Under the pieces are notes generated by a model that worked only from the letters and a program-made list of their open reading frames with translations, had not been told where the DNA came from and ran no database searches. DNA of 64,000 nt from Lentisphaerota bacterium (lineage in GTDB: Bacteria; Verrucomicrobiota; Lentisphaeria; Victivallales; Victivallaceae): assembly GCA_015061545.1 (NCBI GenBank), contig SUWJ01000005.1, positions 1 through 64,000 of the forward strand, in the 5' to 3' direction. The translations under genes were made by a program, and so were the position numbers. Below are positions 46,428 to 55,861 of the stretch, one piece after another (the first letter of the stretch is position 1; every line of letters starts with the position of its first letter).

Positions 46428-47300
46428 ATGTTTATTGATGTGCACGCTCATGCGTATTTGTTCGACTATCCGCCGCAGGATGGTTACACGCAGTTTGCTA
46501 CTGCCGAAGAGGTGATCAAACGCTATGATGAATTGGGGATCGAAAAAGGTATTCTGCTGCCGTTGATCGGGCCCGAAACTTATATACCGCAGTCCAATGC
46601 CGAAGTCATGGAAATCTGCAAACGTTATCCTGACCGTTTTGTGCCGTTCTTCAACATTGACCCCCGCGGGATCAGAAATTCGGAATTTACGGATTTTTCG
46701 CCGTGGATCGACTGGTTCAAGGAACACGGCTGTCTGGGTGTGGGGGAATTTATGCCCAATATGCGTTTTTTGGAACCGCGGGTGTTGAATATGTTCCGTC
46801 AGTTTGAAGCTGCAGGGCTGCCGGTGATCTTTGACGATACGGTTTATGTAAATTATCACTACGGTCTGGTGGATGATCCCGGGCTGCCCCAGTTGGAAAT
46901 GGTGCTGAATATGTTCCCGAAACTTATATTGCTGGGGCATGGTCCGGCCTTCTGGAGCGAAATCGGAGTGCTGGATACTGTGTACGACCGCGGCCGTTAT
47001 CCCAACTACCCGATCAGGGAAGAAGGGGCGGTGCCGAAACTTTTCCGCCGCTACCGGAACCTGTGGGGCGACCTCTCCGCCGGCAGCGGTTACAATGCCC
47101 TTGCCCGCGATGTGGATTATGCCGTGCAGTTCCTCAATGAGTTTCAGGATCGGCTTTGCTTCGGTACCGATATATGCTATGCCAAGGAGGAATTGCCGCT
47201 GGCGGGATTTTTGATCGACCTCAAGAAATCGGGCCGCATTTCGGAAGAGGTTTTTGAGAAGGTTGCCCGTGGCAATATCAAGCGGCTTTTGAATATCTGA
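46428..47300 (+). CDS. Amidohydrolase-2 family metal-dependent hydrolase
   Basis: 290 residues. TIM-barrel hydrolase with the N-terminal metal motif FIDVHAHAY, a central LLGHGPAFW (His) and the late metal-binding FGTDICYAK. Family members include aminocarboxymuconate decarboxylases and lactone or amide hydrolases; the substrate is unknown here. The start has AAGGAG. It follows the histidine kinase by 34 bases and precedes the EamA transporter by 7, so all may be one transcript. Confidence 0.85.
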   Translation: MFIDVHAHAYLFDYPPQDGYTQFATAEEVIKRYDELGIEKGILLPLIGPETYIPQSNAEVMEICKRYPDRFVPFFNIDPRGIRNSEFTDFSPWIDWFKEHGCLGVGEFMPNMRFLEPRVLNMFRQFEAAGLPVIFDDTVYVNYHYGLVDDPGLPQLEMVLNMFPKLILLGHGPAFWSEIGVLDTVYDRGRYPNYPIREEGAVPKLFRRYRNLWGDLSAGSGYNALARDVDYAVQFLNEFQDRLCFGTDICYAKEELPLAGFLIDLKKSGRISEEVFEKVARGNIKRLLNI

Positions 47301-47307
47301 GTTCGTT

Positions 47308-48219
47308 ATGAAAATATCTGATCGTACCTGGGGTATAGTCAGCGGAGCGGTGGCGGCAGCAGCGTATGGGCTTAATCCGTTGTTTGCCGTACCGCTTTAC
47401 GGTTACGGACTTACTCCGCCTATGGTGCTTTTTTACCGCTTTGCGCTGGCGGCAGTGATGTTGGTGCCGCTGTTGACGATCAAGCGGTGCGGCTTTGCGC
47501 TTACCCGCGGGGAGTTTTTTGCATCGCTGCTGGGTGGATTTTTAATGGTGGTGTCATCGCTTTGTTTGTACACATCGTTCAAACATATGGATGTGGGATT
47601 GGCTATGACGCTGTTGTTTCTCTACCCGGTGATCGTGGCAGTAATAATGAGTACAGTTTATCATGTAAAACTTTCCCGTTCGATCATCGTCAGTATAGTT
47701 TTGGCATTGGGCGGTCTGGCGCTGGTAACGCTACTGGGTAAAAGCAGTACAACAGAATCGCTGAATATAACCTGGAAAGGGGTTATTCTGGCGATCGGTT
47801 CGTCTCTGTCTTACGCATTCTACATAGTGGCAGTACGCAAAAGCCCCATGAAAAATCTTCCCAGCGAAAAATTGACCTTTTACACGGTATTGCTGGGGTG
47901 TCCGTTCTTTCTGATATTTTTACATGGCGGCGCGGCGTTGGAACTGCCGTCGGCACCTGGTGCCTGGCTTTATTTGATCGGCGTGGCATTTTTTCCAACG
48001 ATCATTGCGCTGGCGTTTATGGCTGTAGCTATTGAAAAGATCGGAGCTACACCTACTGCTATTCTCGGTGTGCTGGAACCGGTTACGGGGCTGCTGGTGG
48101 GAATATTGCTTTACGGCGAAAAACTTACTGTTTGCAGCTCGATAGGCATCTTGCTGATATTTTCGGCGGTGGTACTGGTGATCCTTGCCGACCGCAACAG
48201 TATTCAATCCAAAGAGTAG
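47308..48219 (+). CDS. EamA/DMT family transporter
   Basis: 303 residues, ten helices, two EamA repeats. First repeat: AYGLNPLFAVPLYGYGLTPPMVLFYR; second: AFMAVAIEKIGATPTAILGVLEPVTGLLVGILLYGEKLT, with the typical late PV-G-L and GE. Moves an unknown small metabolite. Only 7 bases after the amidohydrolase gene. Its stop overlaps the convergent murE end by 16 bases. It is less like the EamA protein at 24.4 kb than a recent copy would be. Confidence 0.9.
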   Translation: MKISDRTWGIVSGAVAAAAYGLNPLFAVPLYGYGLTPPMVLFYRFALAAVMLVPLLTIKRCGFALTRGEFFASLLGGFLMVVSSLCLYTSFKHMDVGLAMTLLFLYPVIVAVIMSTVYHVKLSRSIIVSIVLALGGLALVTLLGKSSTTESLNITWKGVILAIGSSLSYAFYIVAVRKSPMKNLPSEKLTFYTVLLGCPFFLIFLHGGAALELPSAPGAWLYLIGVAFFPTIIALAFMAVAIEKIGATPTAILGVLEPVTGLLVGILLYGEKLTVCSSIGILLIFSAVVLVILADRNSIQSKE

Positions 48220-49781
48220 ATGTTCCGCAGGATCTCGCGGTCGTCAAAGTGATGTTTGACCCCGTTGATTTCCTGATAATTTTCGTGGCCTTTGCCGGCA
48301 ATCAGAATCACATCGTCGGCATGGGCCATTTTTATTGCATCGGCAATCGCCTGCTTGCGGTCAACGACGGTGTAAACATTGGTAAATTCAGCGGGGATCC
48401 CCGCACGGATTTCGGAAATGATCTGCTCAGGAGCTTCGCTGCGCGGATTGTCGCTGGTCAGGATTATAACATCAGATAACAGCGCCGCAGCTTTGCCCAT
48501 CAAAGGTCTTTTGCTGCGGTCGCGGTCACCGCCTGCTCCGAATACGGCAATGATCCGCTTGAAATTCAGCGCTTTCAAACTTTGCAGCACATTGGTCAGC
48601 GCGTCGTGAGTGTGAGCGTAATCCACCATGGCAACAGTTCCATTGGGCAGGGTGAATGCTTCCAGCCTGCCCGGAACCGATATAGCGGTATTTTGCAGAA
48701 TCGCTGCCGAATCTTCTACAGTCAGCAAATCAGCAGCTTCCAAAGCCAAAACCGCACCTGCGGTATTGCGGATATTGTGCAATCCGGCAAGATTGATCGA
48801 AAAATCCACTTTGCGCTGACCGTTCTGCAAGGTAAATTTACTGCCGCTGCGGTCAGTTGCAATATTGTTTATGCGCCATTGATCGCTTTGACAACCGAAG
48901 GATAGTACTGCAATATTATCCGCAGCCAACTCTTGAGCCAAACGCATTCCGTAAACGTCATCACAATTTATAATTGCCGTTCCGTTGGCAGCCAGATGTC
49001 GGGTGAAGAGCATTTTTTTGACCAGATAATACTCTTCCATAGTTTTGTGATAATCCAGATGGTCACCGGTCAGATTGGTGAAAATCGCGGTGTTGAACTG
49101 CAATTTGCCGATCCGGTGCTGGTGCAGCGCATGGCTGGATACTTCCATAGCCATACCGTCGATTTGATTGCTCCGCATGGCGGAAAAAAAGTTAAAGAGC
49201 CGCTCCGCTTCGGGAGTGGTGCGATCTGCCGCTTGCGGCTCGCTGTTGCCCGTATCGTATTCCACGGTGGAAATTATGCCGCACTTTTTATTGACTTCCT
49301 GCAGAATTTTCCGCAGCAGCATAACAGTAGTAGTTTTGCCGTTGGTGCCGGTAACGCCGATGGCGGGAAAACTGCGGGCGGGAAAGTCCGCCAGCGCGTT
49401 GCATAGTTCAGCATAAGCCAGATAACAATCGCTGACCACCAGATTCACTCTGCCCGGCAACAGCAGATCGGCAAGATTATGTTCGGAAATAATTACTTTT
49501 GCCCCTTTTTCCTGAGCATCGACCACAAATTTTTCGCCATTGACCGTACTGCCCGGTATTGCTGCAAAAATGCTGTCGGCAACAACCTTGCGCGAGTCGT
49601 TGGTCACTTGTCCGAACTCCGCACCGGGCAGATAATCGCAGTCGTAATCCAGAATACTGACCGTTTCCATTATCATATCCAGCGCCTGTTCGGCGGCGTG
49701 ACCTTCGCCGGTGGGGCGGTGGAACTCGCGGTCAACGATCAAATCCTTGATCGTCCGCAATGCCAGAGCGTATTTCAGCAT
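48204..49781 (-). CDS. murE: UDP-MurNAc-tripeptide synthetase (meso-DAP adding)
   Basis: 525 residues. Adds the third amino acid to UDP-MurNAc-L-Ala-D-Glu. TNDSRKV strand, VTGTNGKTTT P-loop, YAHTHDAL and the specificity motif SDNPRSEAP are visible; DNPR is the signature of meso-diaminopimelate ligases. The ATG at 49781 overlaps the murF stop (ATGCTGA); the longer frame upstream is murF sequence in another frame. The N-terminal ~45 residues before the TNDSR strand are longer than in E. coli. The gene order murF then murE on one transcript is the reverse of the usual dcw cluster. Confidence 0.95.
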   Translation of the reverse strand: MLKYALALRTIKDLIVDREFHRPTGEGHAAEQALDMIMETVSILDYDCDYLPGAEFGQVTNDSRKVVADSIFAAIPGSTVNGEKFVVDAQEKGAKVIISEHNLADLLLPGRVNLVVSDCYLAYAELCNALADFPARSFPAIGVTGTNGKTTTVMLLRKILQEVNKKCGIISTVEYDTGNSEPQAADRTTPEAERLFNFFSAMRSNQIDGMAMEVSSHALHQHRIGKLQFNTAIFTNLTGDHLDYHKTMEEYYLVKKMLFTRHLAANGTAIINCDDVYGMRLAQELAADNIAVLSFGCQSDQWRINNIATDRSGSKFTLQNGQRKVDFSINLAGLHNIRNTAGAVLALEAADLLTVEDSAAILQNTAISVPGRLEAFTLPNGTVAMVDYAHTHDALTNVLQSLKALNFKRIIAVFGAGGDRDRSKRPLMGKAAALLSDVIILTSDNPRSEAPEQIISEIRAGIPAEFTNVYTVVDRKQAIADAIKMAHADDVILIAGKGHENYQEINGVKHHFDDREILRNIYSLD

Positions 49782-51166
49782 GGTTCCACCTTGCTTAATC
49801 CGATACTGTTGGAACTTTTCAAAAATACTGTAAAACCGTTTTTCGGAATGCGCTGCAACGCAGACTGCAATTCTTCCAGCGTGCTGAATACTTCGGTGGA
49901 AATCGTGCGGTTTGACTGCATTTGAGCTGCCTGAGCAAATCTGCTGCCTAAAAGAAAGAGTCTGCACGCGGAAAAACCGGCAAAGTTCTGCTGTACAAAA
50001 TCCAGAATTTCTGCATGATAGCGCAATTCATCTTCGCCCAGTTCCAGCATATCGCCCAGCACCAGCAGTAAAGGCTGATCGCTTGTCAGATTCCCTTTTA
50101 TGCACTCAAGGGAGCTTTTCATGCTTTGGGGATTGGCGTTATATGCGTCGTTGATCCAAATGCAGTTGTTAATTTTTACCGAATTCATCCGCTTGCCCGG
50201 CAGCTCAGTACGGCTCAAGCCGCGGGCGATCACTTCAGGCGCAATGCCCAGCGCCTGCGCCGCCGCAGCAGCTGCCGAGGCGTTGACTGCCTGATGTTCT
50301 CCTGCCAGCTCCCAGGTAAACGTGTGCTGTTCGCCGCTTTTTCTGAAAAACAAACGCACTTCGGAACCGTTGAGCGAGCCTTGCAGATATTCAGCAGATA
50401 CATCCGCACTTCCCGACTTGCCGAAGCTGATATTGATATATTTCTGCGCTGCTTGAGCAATTATATCGCGCCCCGCACAAGTATCAGGATAGATGGCAAT
50501 GCCGGATTCCGGCATACCGTCGAACACATGGGATTTCTCTTTTGCCACCCCGTTGAGATCACCGAGATTTTCCAGATGGCACGGTGCGATCGTATTGATA
50601 ATAGCTGCATCGGGCAGGGCGCATAAACTCAAAGGGGCGATTTCGCCGTGATGATTGGTACCCATTTCGATAACGGCATAGCGGATATTATCGGTGAGCC
50701 GCAGCAGATTCTGCGGTACTCCGATTTGATTATTGGTATTGCCAAGCGTATAAAGCACCGCTTCGGCTCCCGCTGCTTCGGTGAAGATCGCCCGCAGCAT
50801 CTCTTTAACGGAAGTTTTGCCGACGCTGCCGGTTACGGCACATATTTTCAGCTGCTTCATCCGTTGCCGGTGAAATCTTGCCAGCGCTTGATACGCCAGC
50901 GTGGTATCAAGCACCTGCAAAAGCGGCAGATCGAGTTTTGAGGATACTTTTTGATGGGTCAGCGCCACTGTTCCGGGCGGCAGTTTATCCAGAAAGTCAT
51001 GTCCGTTAAAGCGCTCGCCCGCAATCGGAATAAAGCACTCGCCCGCCTGAATGGTACGGCTGTCGGTGTTGAGTGTAAACTCTCCGGCGGGCACAATGCC
51101 GTTGAGCCATTTGCCGCAGGTTGCTTCCGCCAGTTCCGTGGCAGTAAAAAAAGCCTGGCTGCTCAT
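49775..51166 (-). CDS. murF: UDP-MurNAc-tripeptide-D-Ala-D-Ala ligase
   Basis: 463 residues. Adds D-Ala-D-Ala to UDP-MurNAc-tripeptide. LNTDSRTIQAGECFIPI near 33, CAVTGSVGKTSVKEML near 108, GTNHHGEI and INDAYNANPQSM near 317 are MurF blocks. It is first of the murF-murE pair; the murE ATG lies inside its last codons. A lipoprotein gene ends 39 bases upstream on the same strand and may share the transcript. Confidence 0.95.
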   Translation of the reverse strand: MSSQAFFTATELAEATCGKWLNGIVPAGEFTLNTDSRTIQAGECFIPIAGERFNGHDFLDKLPPGTVALTHQKVSSKLDLPLLQVLDTTLAYQALARFHRQRMKQLKICAVTGSVGKTSVKEMLRAIFTEAAGAEAVLYTLGNTNNQIGVPQNLLRLTDNIRYAVIEMGTNHHGEIAPLSLCALPDAAIINTIAPCHLENLGDLNGVAKEKSHVFDGMPESGIAIYPDTCAGRDIIAQAAQKYINISFGKSGSADVSAEYLQGSLNGSEVRLFFRKSGEQHTFTWELAGEHQAVNASAAAAAAQALGIAPEVIARGLSRTELPGKRMNSVKINNCIWINDAYNANPQSMKSSLECIKGNLTSDQPLLLVLGDMLELGEDELRYHAEILDFVQQNFAGFSACRLFLLGSRFAQAAQMQSNRTISTEVFSTLEELQSALQRIPKNGFTVFLKSSNSIGLSKVEPC

Positions 51167-51205
51167 AAATGCTATTAAACCTTGAGTGGTAAAGAGTTAT
51201 TTGCT

Positions 51206-51835
51206 TCAGTCAAGTTTATCCAGCGCACCGATCTGACGGATTTTGTCGCCGCGGTAGATCAAACGGAAAACAATATCGCGGTTCTTCCAGTAGAGCCAAC
51301 TCTGGTTGGTCATCTCAGTTGTGCGGCTTTTGGCGGGCGGCCCCAGCACCACCAGTACGCTGGATTTGTGCATATTTTTTTCCAGACGGCCCGCCTTGAC
51401 CCGTTCCAGTTCGTCAGCGGGGACATCGGCGTAGATCGTTTCGGCACCTTCAACTGTAAACAGCTGGCGGATAAAGTTTTCAATCGGCATCATAGTTAAA
51501 TTGGCATCGTAGCGCATGGTATATTCTCTGCCGTCGGCGGGGGTGCGGAATTTGATCGTACCGTCAACTACCGAAACCGTACCCCAGATATCGTAAGTTC
51601 CGCGGGATACCTGAATCGGTTCGATAACTGTTCCTGCCGGAATAAAGTCGCCTTCCATATAGTTGAGTACCGAAATATTTTCTGCATCGGTGTACCATAT
51701 ATGATAGCGGGTGCGGATCTGGCTGGACTGGGGCTGCTGCAATACTTCAGGCATACTTACATGGCAGGCGCATCCGCAGAAGGTTACGGCAACAACTGCC
51801 GCCATGAGCATATTTTTAATTGAAAATTTTTTCAT
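51206..51835 (-). CDS. Putative lipoprotein
   Basis: 209 residues with no named family recognised. The N-terminus has KK, a hydrophobic run MLMAAVVAVTF and the lipobox-like FCGC (Cys ~22), so it is probably lipid-anchored. The C-terminal ~70 residues (SVLVVLGPPAKS, SWLYWKNRDIVFRLIYRGDKI) resemble the SmpA/OmlA-type strand-turn that follows a GPP motif in outer-membrane assembly lipoproteins; this is a weak likeness. It lies 39 bases upstream of murF on the same strand. Confidence 0.6.
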   Translation of the reverse strand: MKKFSIKNMLMAAVVAVTFCGCACHVSMPEVLQQPQSSQIRTRYHIWYTDAENISVLNYMEGDFIPAGTVIEPIQVSRGTYDIWGTVSVVDGTIKFRTPADGREYTMRYDANLTMMPIENFIRQLFTVEGAETIYADVPADELERVKAGRLEKNMHKSSVLVVLGPPAKSRTTEMTNQSWLYWKNRDIVFRLIYRGDKIRQIGALDKLD

Positions 51836-51903
51836 AAGTGATCCTTTACATAAAAAATGTTAATAAAATTTGCATATAATGAATTTACACTCTATACGGC
51901 AGA

Positions 51904-51932
51904 TTGACAAATCTTTTAACCGGTGTTATCTT
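51904..51932 (+). promoter_or_regulatory. Promoter of small lipoprotein gene
   Basis: TTGACA (51904-51909) and TATCTT (51927-51932) are 17 bases apart. On the other strand TTGTCA overlaps the same region and may serve the divergent lipoprotein-murF genes. TAACCGGTGTTA lies in the spacer. Confidence 0.55.
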
Positions 51933-51967
51933 AAAAAAAAGCGATTTTTATAATAATAGGAGCTGTT

Positions 51968-52450
51968 ATGAAGTTTTTTTTGTATTTCCTGCCGGCGGCT
52001 TTGGCAACTCTTGTCGGCTGCCAAAGCAAAAATGCCGATCCGCTGCCGTCGGCGGAGGGTAATAAATTCAAACTTACAGTTAATGTGGAAGAAGCTGCTC
52101 CGCAGCCCTCAACGTCGGTCAGATCGGGGCGTTCCAACCAAACGGCTCAAGTGCGTCCGAACAGTAAAAAAACTTCCGCCGCCGCTGCAGTTCCGGCGCC
52201 GATCGCAGCTCAAGATAACTTTGCCCCCGCTGCAGATCATAAAACTCTGGCGCCCAATCCGGTTGCGGAATCGCGGGTGCTGGTGCCCGATCCCTCCGGC
52301 GTAATAGATTCCGATTTGAACAGCGTGGAACAAAACTACATAAATCAGGTGCGCCAGCGGAATCGTCAGAAAGCCAAAGCCAACGAAGATAAGATCTTCG
52401 GCTCTTTTTCGCCCCAAGCGCTGTTCGGACCCGGCAAGCAGAAAAAGTGA
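51968..52450 (+). CDS. Small putative lipoprotein
   Basis: 160 residues. The signal is clear: MKFFLYFLPAALATLVGC with the lipobox LVGC (Cys18). The mature part is low-complexity, Ala/Pro/Ser-rich, with no recognised domain. A short ordered stretch near the end (VEQNYINQVRQRNRQKAK) is probably a helix. Transcript ends at a strong terminator. Function unknown. Confidence 0.6.
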   Translation: MKFFLYFLPAALATLVGCQSKNADPLPSAEGNKFKLTVNVEEAAPQPSTSVRSGRSNQTAQVRPNSKKTSAAAAVPAPIAAQDNFAPAADHKTLAPNPVAESRVLVPDPSGVIDSDLNSVEQNYINQVRQRNRQKAKANEDKIFGSFSPQALFGPGKQKK

Positions 52451-52482
52451 TCCTTGACTTGGCGCTTCAAGCCGTTGATGAC

Positions 52483-52533
52483 CAAACCACCCCCAAGCGA
52501 ACCATCTGCTGCTTGGAGGTGGTTTGATTTTTG
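52483..52533 (+). terminator. Terminator after small lipoprotein gene
   Basis: CAAACCACC-c-CCAAGC (52483-52497) pairs with GCTTGG-a-GGTGGTTTG (52511-52526), followed by a T-rich run. Confidence 0.8.
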
Positions 52534-52589
52534 ATCTTTTTTTGAAAATAAAACTGCTTACAACTGCAAAACAATACAGTTGGGCATCT

Positions 52590-54722
52590 TTATTTGGTGC
52601 AAACGGCACTGGAAGAACACTTCAGAAACCAGAATGCCGCCGCTGCCGCCAGCAGAACGATCAGAGTCAGAAGCACAAAGAGCCAGATCCGTTTCCGATT
52701 GGATGATGATACTTTTATTACCTTGAACACCGTCTGGGGCGGATAGACAGTGCCGTGAGTAAAGATACCCGAAACGTGCATATTCAGCCGCATGGGCAAG
52801 TTGACCGCCCAGCCGCCTGCTTCCAGAAAGAGTGTCAGATTACGTTTGCGCAATTTCAGGAACGCGAAAATAGCAGTCGGCACCAGAAAAACTGCGATCA
52901 ATACCCCGATCCAAATCAGTATCACATAAAACGGCAATGCCGAAATACTGGTAATAGCCTGAGTTATGGATTTGAGAATAAAACTCAAACCCGCCCCCAA
53001 TGCCGCAACGCTCAAACCGCCAGCCAGCAGCATGACCGAACCGTTGCCGAAGAGTTTTTGCCCCAGCGGTACTGCGGGCGGGGCTGCCGCTGCAGGCGCA
53101 CTGGGCAGTTTGCCCTGATCTATAGCTTTGGTCAGCTCTTTTTCGGTGCTGGAGAAATCGGTAAGTTTCTGGAGCTTTTCGCTGATGGCGGAAGATATTC
53201 TGCGGAAAGGTGCAATCAGCGTTTGCCAGAAGGAGATCGGCCCTTCGACCATATCAATGATCTTGCCGTTGTAAGTTATATTGTCGTTATCCACAAAAAA
53301 TGCAGGTTTGCCGACATAGATCCGGCTGAGCGAGCCGCCTGTTACGGCAACCGCCGCTTTGCGCTGGATCGGTTTGGGGCCGCTGGAGATGACATCCAGA
53401 TAGATCAGGCACAAATTGGAGCGTACCGCAATCTTTTTATGAGTGGCAATATCGTCGATCCATACTGCCAGATTGTAGCTTTTGCCATCCATAATAAGTC
53501 TTCCCGCCTGCAGCATGGAGATCTTTCCCGGATTGAAAAACGCTTCAAAACTCACAAAGTTATTGACAAATTCAAGAATATAACGGCAGTAAAGCAGCAG
53601 CCGCTCCAGCTTTTGCAGCGAAGTAACTACACCGCCGATGGATTGATCTTCCGTAAAGAGTTTGCGCAGCGCTGCAATTTGAGTATCGGCAAGATGCTGT
53701 TCAAGTTTTTCTCTGCCCAGCTGACCCGCCAGATCGCCGTGAGCACGCGCCAGATAATTGATGTAATCGGCAAATTCCGCTTTCAAAGCAATGTATTCAT
53801 CGCGGGAAAGTGTTTCCAGCGCAAAAAGTTCCATAAACTGTTTGATTGCCGCTTCGTAGTGAGGATTGGTTATATCCTTCAAGACCAGAACCAGACCGGC
53901 GGAGGGTTTTGCCAGCGGAGCATTGCGCAATATTTCGTCGATTTTGGCGCTGTCAAGCAAATCCAGCTCAGGCAGTTTGGCAGGATCCAGGGCAAAACGC
54001 GCGGCGTGGGCAGGATCAATGCAGAGTAGCTCGCAGAAGCGGAAATACTCGTCCAATTTGCTTTCCAACGCCTTGAAACAGTTGTAATATGGTGTCGGAT
54101 CGTTGTTGCGGAACAAGGGTCTTTCGGCTGTTTTTGACCATTCAATAAAATTAGCTGCATCGGTAACAAATTTTTCCAGCTGGGCACTTGTCAGCGCATC
54201 AGGTGTTTTGTACAAAGCTGTTATATCATTGTATAGCGCGGAGGCACCCACCGTCGCGGCGGCTTGGCCGGAAAGTACCCCATTGCCGCAGAGCGGACCG
54301 GCGGTCACAGCCGCAAATTTGGCGCGGATCTTAGTCAGATCGAGCCAGAGGTTATCATTCTGCAATTCCTCAGCATGAGCTTGGACAAATTCTGCCAGCT
54401 GCGCAGCTTCGGCATTACTCATATTCAGCGCACTGATCGGCAGCGTATCGCTTTTATCGTTCAGCACTTTTATATCTTCAAGCACATCCATCAGCCAGCT
54501 GATGGCTGCTTTTACTTCGTCCACGCGGATCATGCCGTTATGGTCTTCATCCATAGCTTTGAAAAACGCAGGATCGCCGTTCAGCGAAGAAACCGGTACG
54601 CAGAGCGCCGCCCAGGCCGTTGAATCCAATTCCAATATTTTATGCAGATCTTCCGCACGGCGTATCCGGTATTGAAAGCTGCCGCCGATATTTTCAAAAA
54701 CGAATTTTGCATTATTTTTCAT
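52590..54722 (-). CDS. EF-hand-containing membrane protein of unknown function
   Basis: 710 residues from the ATG at 54722 with GGAG upstream; the frame starts earlier at 54764. A perfect EF-hand loop lies at residues 58-69 (DEDHNGMIRVDE), with ligands at 1, 3, 5, 7, 9 and 12 and Ile at position 8. The next ~440 residues are mainly helical. Near the C-terminus two or three hydrophobic helices (~558-620) are followed by FLEAGGWAVNLPMRLNM, a strand pair I recall in uncharacterised proteins of the PVC group and Bacteroidetes, and a last helix near 680-700. The EF loop suggests Ca2+ response; no catalytic motif is seen. Divergent from the DUF523 gene. Confidence 0.55.
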   Translation of the reverse strand: MKNNAKFVFENIGGSFQYRIRRAEDLHKILELDSTAWAALCVPVSSLNGDPAFFKAMDEDHNGMIRVDEVKAAISWLMDVLEDIKVLNDKSDTLPISALNMSNAEAAQLAEFVQAHAEELQNDNLWLDLTKIRAKFAAVTAGPLCGNGVLSGQAAATVGASALYNDITALYKTPDALTSAQLEKFVTDAANFIEWSKTAERPLFRNNDPTPYYNCFKALESKLDEYFRFCELLCIDPAHAARFALDPAKLPELDLLDSAKIDEILRNAPLAKPSAGLVLVLKDITNPHYEAAIKQFMELFALETLSRDEYIALKAEFADYINYLARAHGDLAGQLGREKLEQHLADTQIAALRKLFTEDQSIGGVVTSLQKLERLLLYCRYILEFVNNFVSFEAFFNPGKISMLQAGRLIMDGKSYNLAVWIDDIATHKKIAVRSNLCLIYLDVISSGPKPIQRKAAVAVTGGSLSRIYVGKPAFFVDNDNITYNGKIIDMVEGPISFWQTLIAPFRRISSAISEKLQKLTDFSSTEKELTKAIDQGKLPSAPAAAAPPAVPLGQKLFGNGSVMLLAGGLSVAALGAGLSFILKSITQAITSISALPFYVILIWIGVLIAVFLVPTAIFAFLKLRKRNLTLFLEAGGWAVNLPMRLNMHVSGIFTHGTVYPPQTVFKVIKVSSSNRKRIWLFVLLTLIVLLAAAAAFWFLKCSSSAVCTK

Positions 54723-54811
54723 AGGTACGCTCCAAAAACCGCGATTTTTGTTTTTTAGTTCCATTTGTTAAAATATAGCACAGGAATATGCTTTTTACAA
54801 CCTTTTATAAC

Positions 54812-54840
54812 TTGCAAGATATTGAAAAAACTGTTATATT
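54812..54840 (+). promoter_or_regulatory. Promoter of DUF523/DUF1722 gene
   Basis: TTGCAA at 54812-54817 and TATATT at 54835-54840, 17 bases apart. Confidence 0.65.
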
Positions 54841-54911
54841 ATCAATAGCAAAAAAGAGCAGCTTGGAGGCTGCGGTCAAAACAGCAGATAATTTTACATT
54901 CAGGAAATATC

Positions 54912-55805
54912 ATGAAACCTATTCGGCTGATAGTCAGCAGTTGCCTGTTGGGCGAACAAGTCCGCTATGACGGCAAGAGTAAACCCGACAGTTATATTTG
55001 CGAACAGCTTACACGGGCTTTTGAGCTGTTGCCTGTTTGCCCCGAGTTTGAAGCCGCGCTGGGAGTTCCGCGGGAGGCAATGAAACTTTGCGGCAGCGCC
55101 GATACTCCCGAAGTTCGTGGTGTAATCAGCAATTCCGACCGTACCCCGGCGCTGCGCAGCTGGCTTGGTGAACGCATGGTCAAGCTGGCGGCAATGGAAC
55201 CCGCCGGATTTATTCTGAAAAGCAATTCGCCTTCCTGCGGACTTTATCCGGTTAAATTTGCCGATGGGGTCACGGAAGGGGCGGGTATTTTTGCTGCGTG
55301 TGTAAAAGAGGCTTTCCCGGAACTTGCCATTGCCGACGAAAAACAGCTGCAAGACCGGTTCGGACGGCAGCGTTTTCTGGATAAATTATTGTTGATGAGC
55401 CGCTTCCGTGAGCTGGTAAGTTCTCCTGAAGGGGTGGAACTTCTGCCGGATTTTCACAGCAATATAAAACTTTGCGCCATGAGTCACGCTCCCGGCAGAA
55501 TGGCAGAGCTGGAAAAATTTGCCCGGCGCGGTGACTGGGGGACTTATGAGCGCAAACTTGCGATCGTTCTTGATGCTGAGCCGGGGCAATCCAAACACTA
55601 CAACGTATGGCGGCATCTGCAGAGTGTGCTTATGGCGCGCTCCGACGATTACGAACGCACCGCCCTGCTGCGCTGCATGAAAGAATTTGAACAGGGTGAA
55701 CTGGATTTCAAAGCAATGCTTATGCTGCTGCGTATCGGGGTGGAAAAGTATGCGCCCGAGTATCAGAGCCAGTTCTACTGGCGGATGCTTGACCCGCTTT
55801 ACTGA
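54912..55805 (+). CDS. DUF523 plus DUF1722 domain protein (YbgA-like fusion)
   Basis: 297 residues. The N-terminal DUF523 part has SSCLLGEQVRYDGKSK near 9, VCPEFEAALGVPRE near 43, and LKSNSPSCGL near 98, with conserved cysteines. The C-terminal ~120 residues are DUF1722, with HAPGRMAELEKFARR and KHYNVWRHLQSVLM. Both domains occur together in many bacteria; the reaction is not established to my knowledge, though the cysteine pattern suggests metal or cluster binding. Single gene with its own promoter. Confidence 0.85.
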   Translation: MKPIRLIVSSCLLGEQVRYDGKSKPDSYICEQLTRAFELLPVCPEFEAALGVPREAMKLCGSADTPEVRGVISNSDRTPALRSWLGERMVKLAAMEPAGFILKSNSPSCGLYPVKFADGVTEGAGIFAACVKEAFPELAIADEKQLQDRFGRQRFLDKLLLMSRFRELVSSPEGVELLPDFHSNIKLCAMSHAPGRMAELEKFARRGDWGTYERKLAIVLDAEPGQSKHYNVWRHLQSVLMARSDDYERTALLRCMKEFEQGELDFKAMLMLLRIGVEKYAPEYQSQFYWRMLDPLY

Positions 55806-55826
55806 ATCTTTATTGTTTCCACAGCC

Positions 55827-55858
55827 GCAGCCGATACGGTTCAGACTCTATCGGCTGC
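55827..55858. terminator. Convergent hairpin between DUF523/DUF1722 and xseB
   Basis: GCAGCCGAT (55827-55835) pairs with ATCGGCTGC (55850-55858). No T-run follows on either strand, so it is a weak terminator or a 3'-end hairpin shared by two convergent genes. Confidence 0.5.
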
Positions 55859-55861
55859 AAG

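Noticed and set aside
52755..54029. 424-codon plus-strand ORF inside the EF-hand protein gene
   Set aside because: Antisense shadow; the minus-strand frame has an EF-hand, membrane helices and a good ribosome site.
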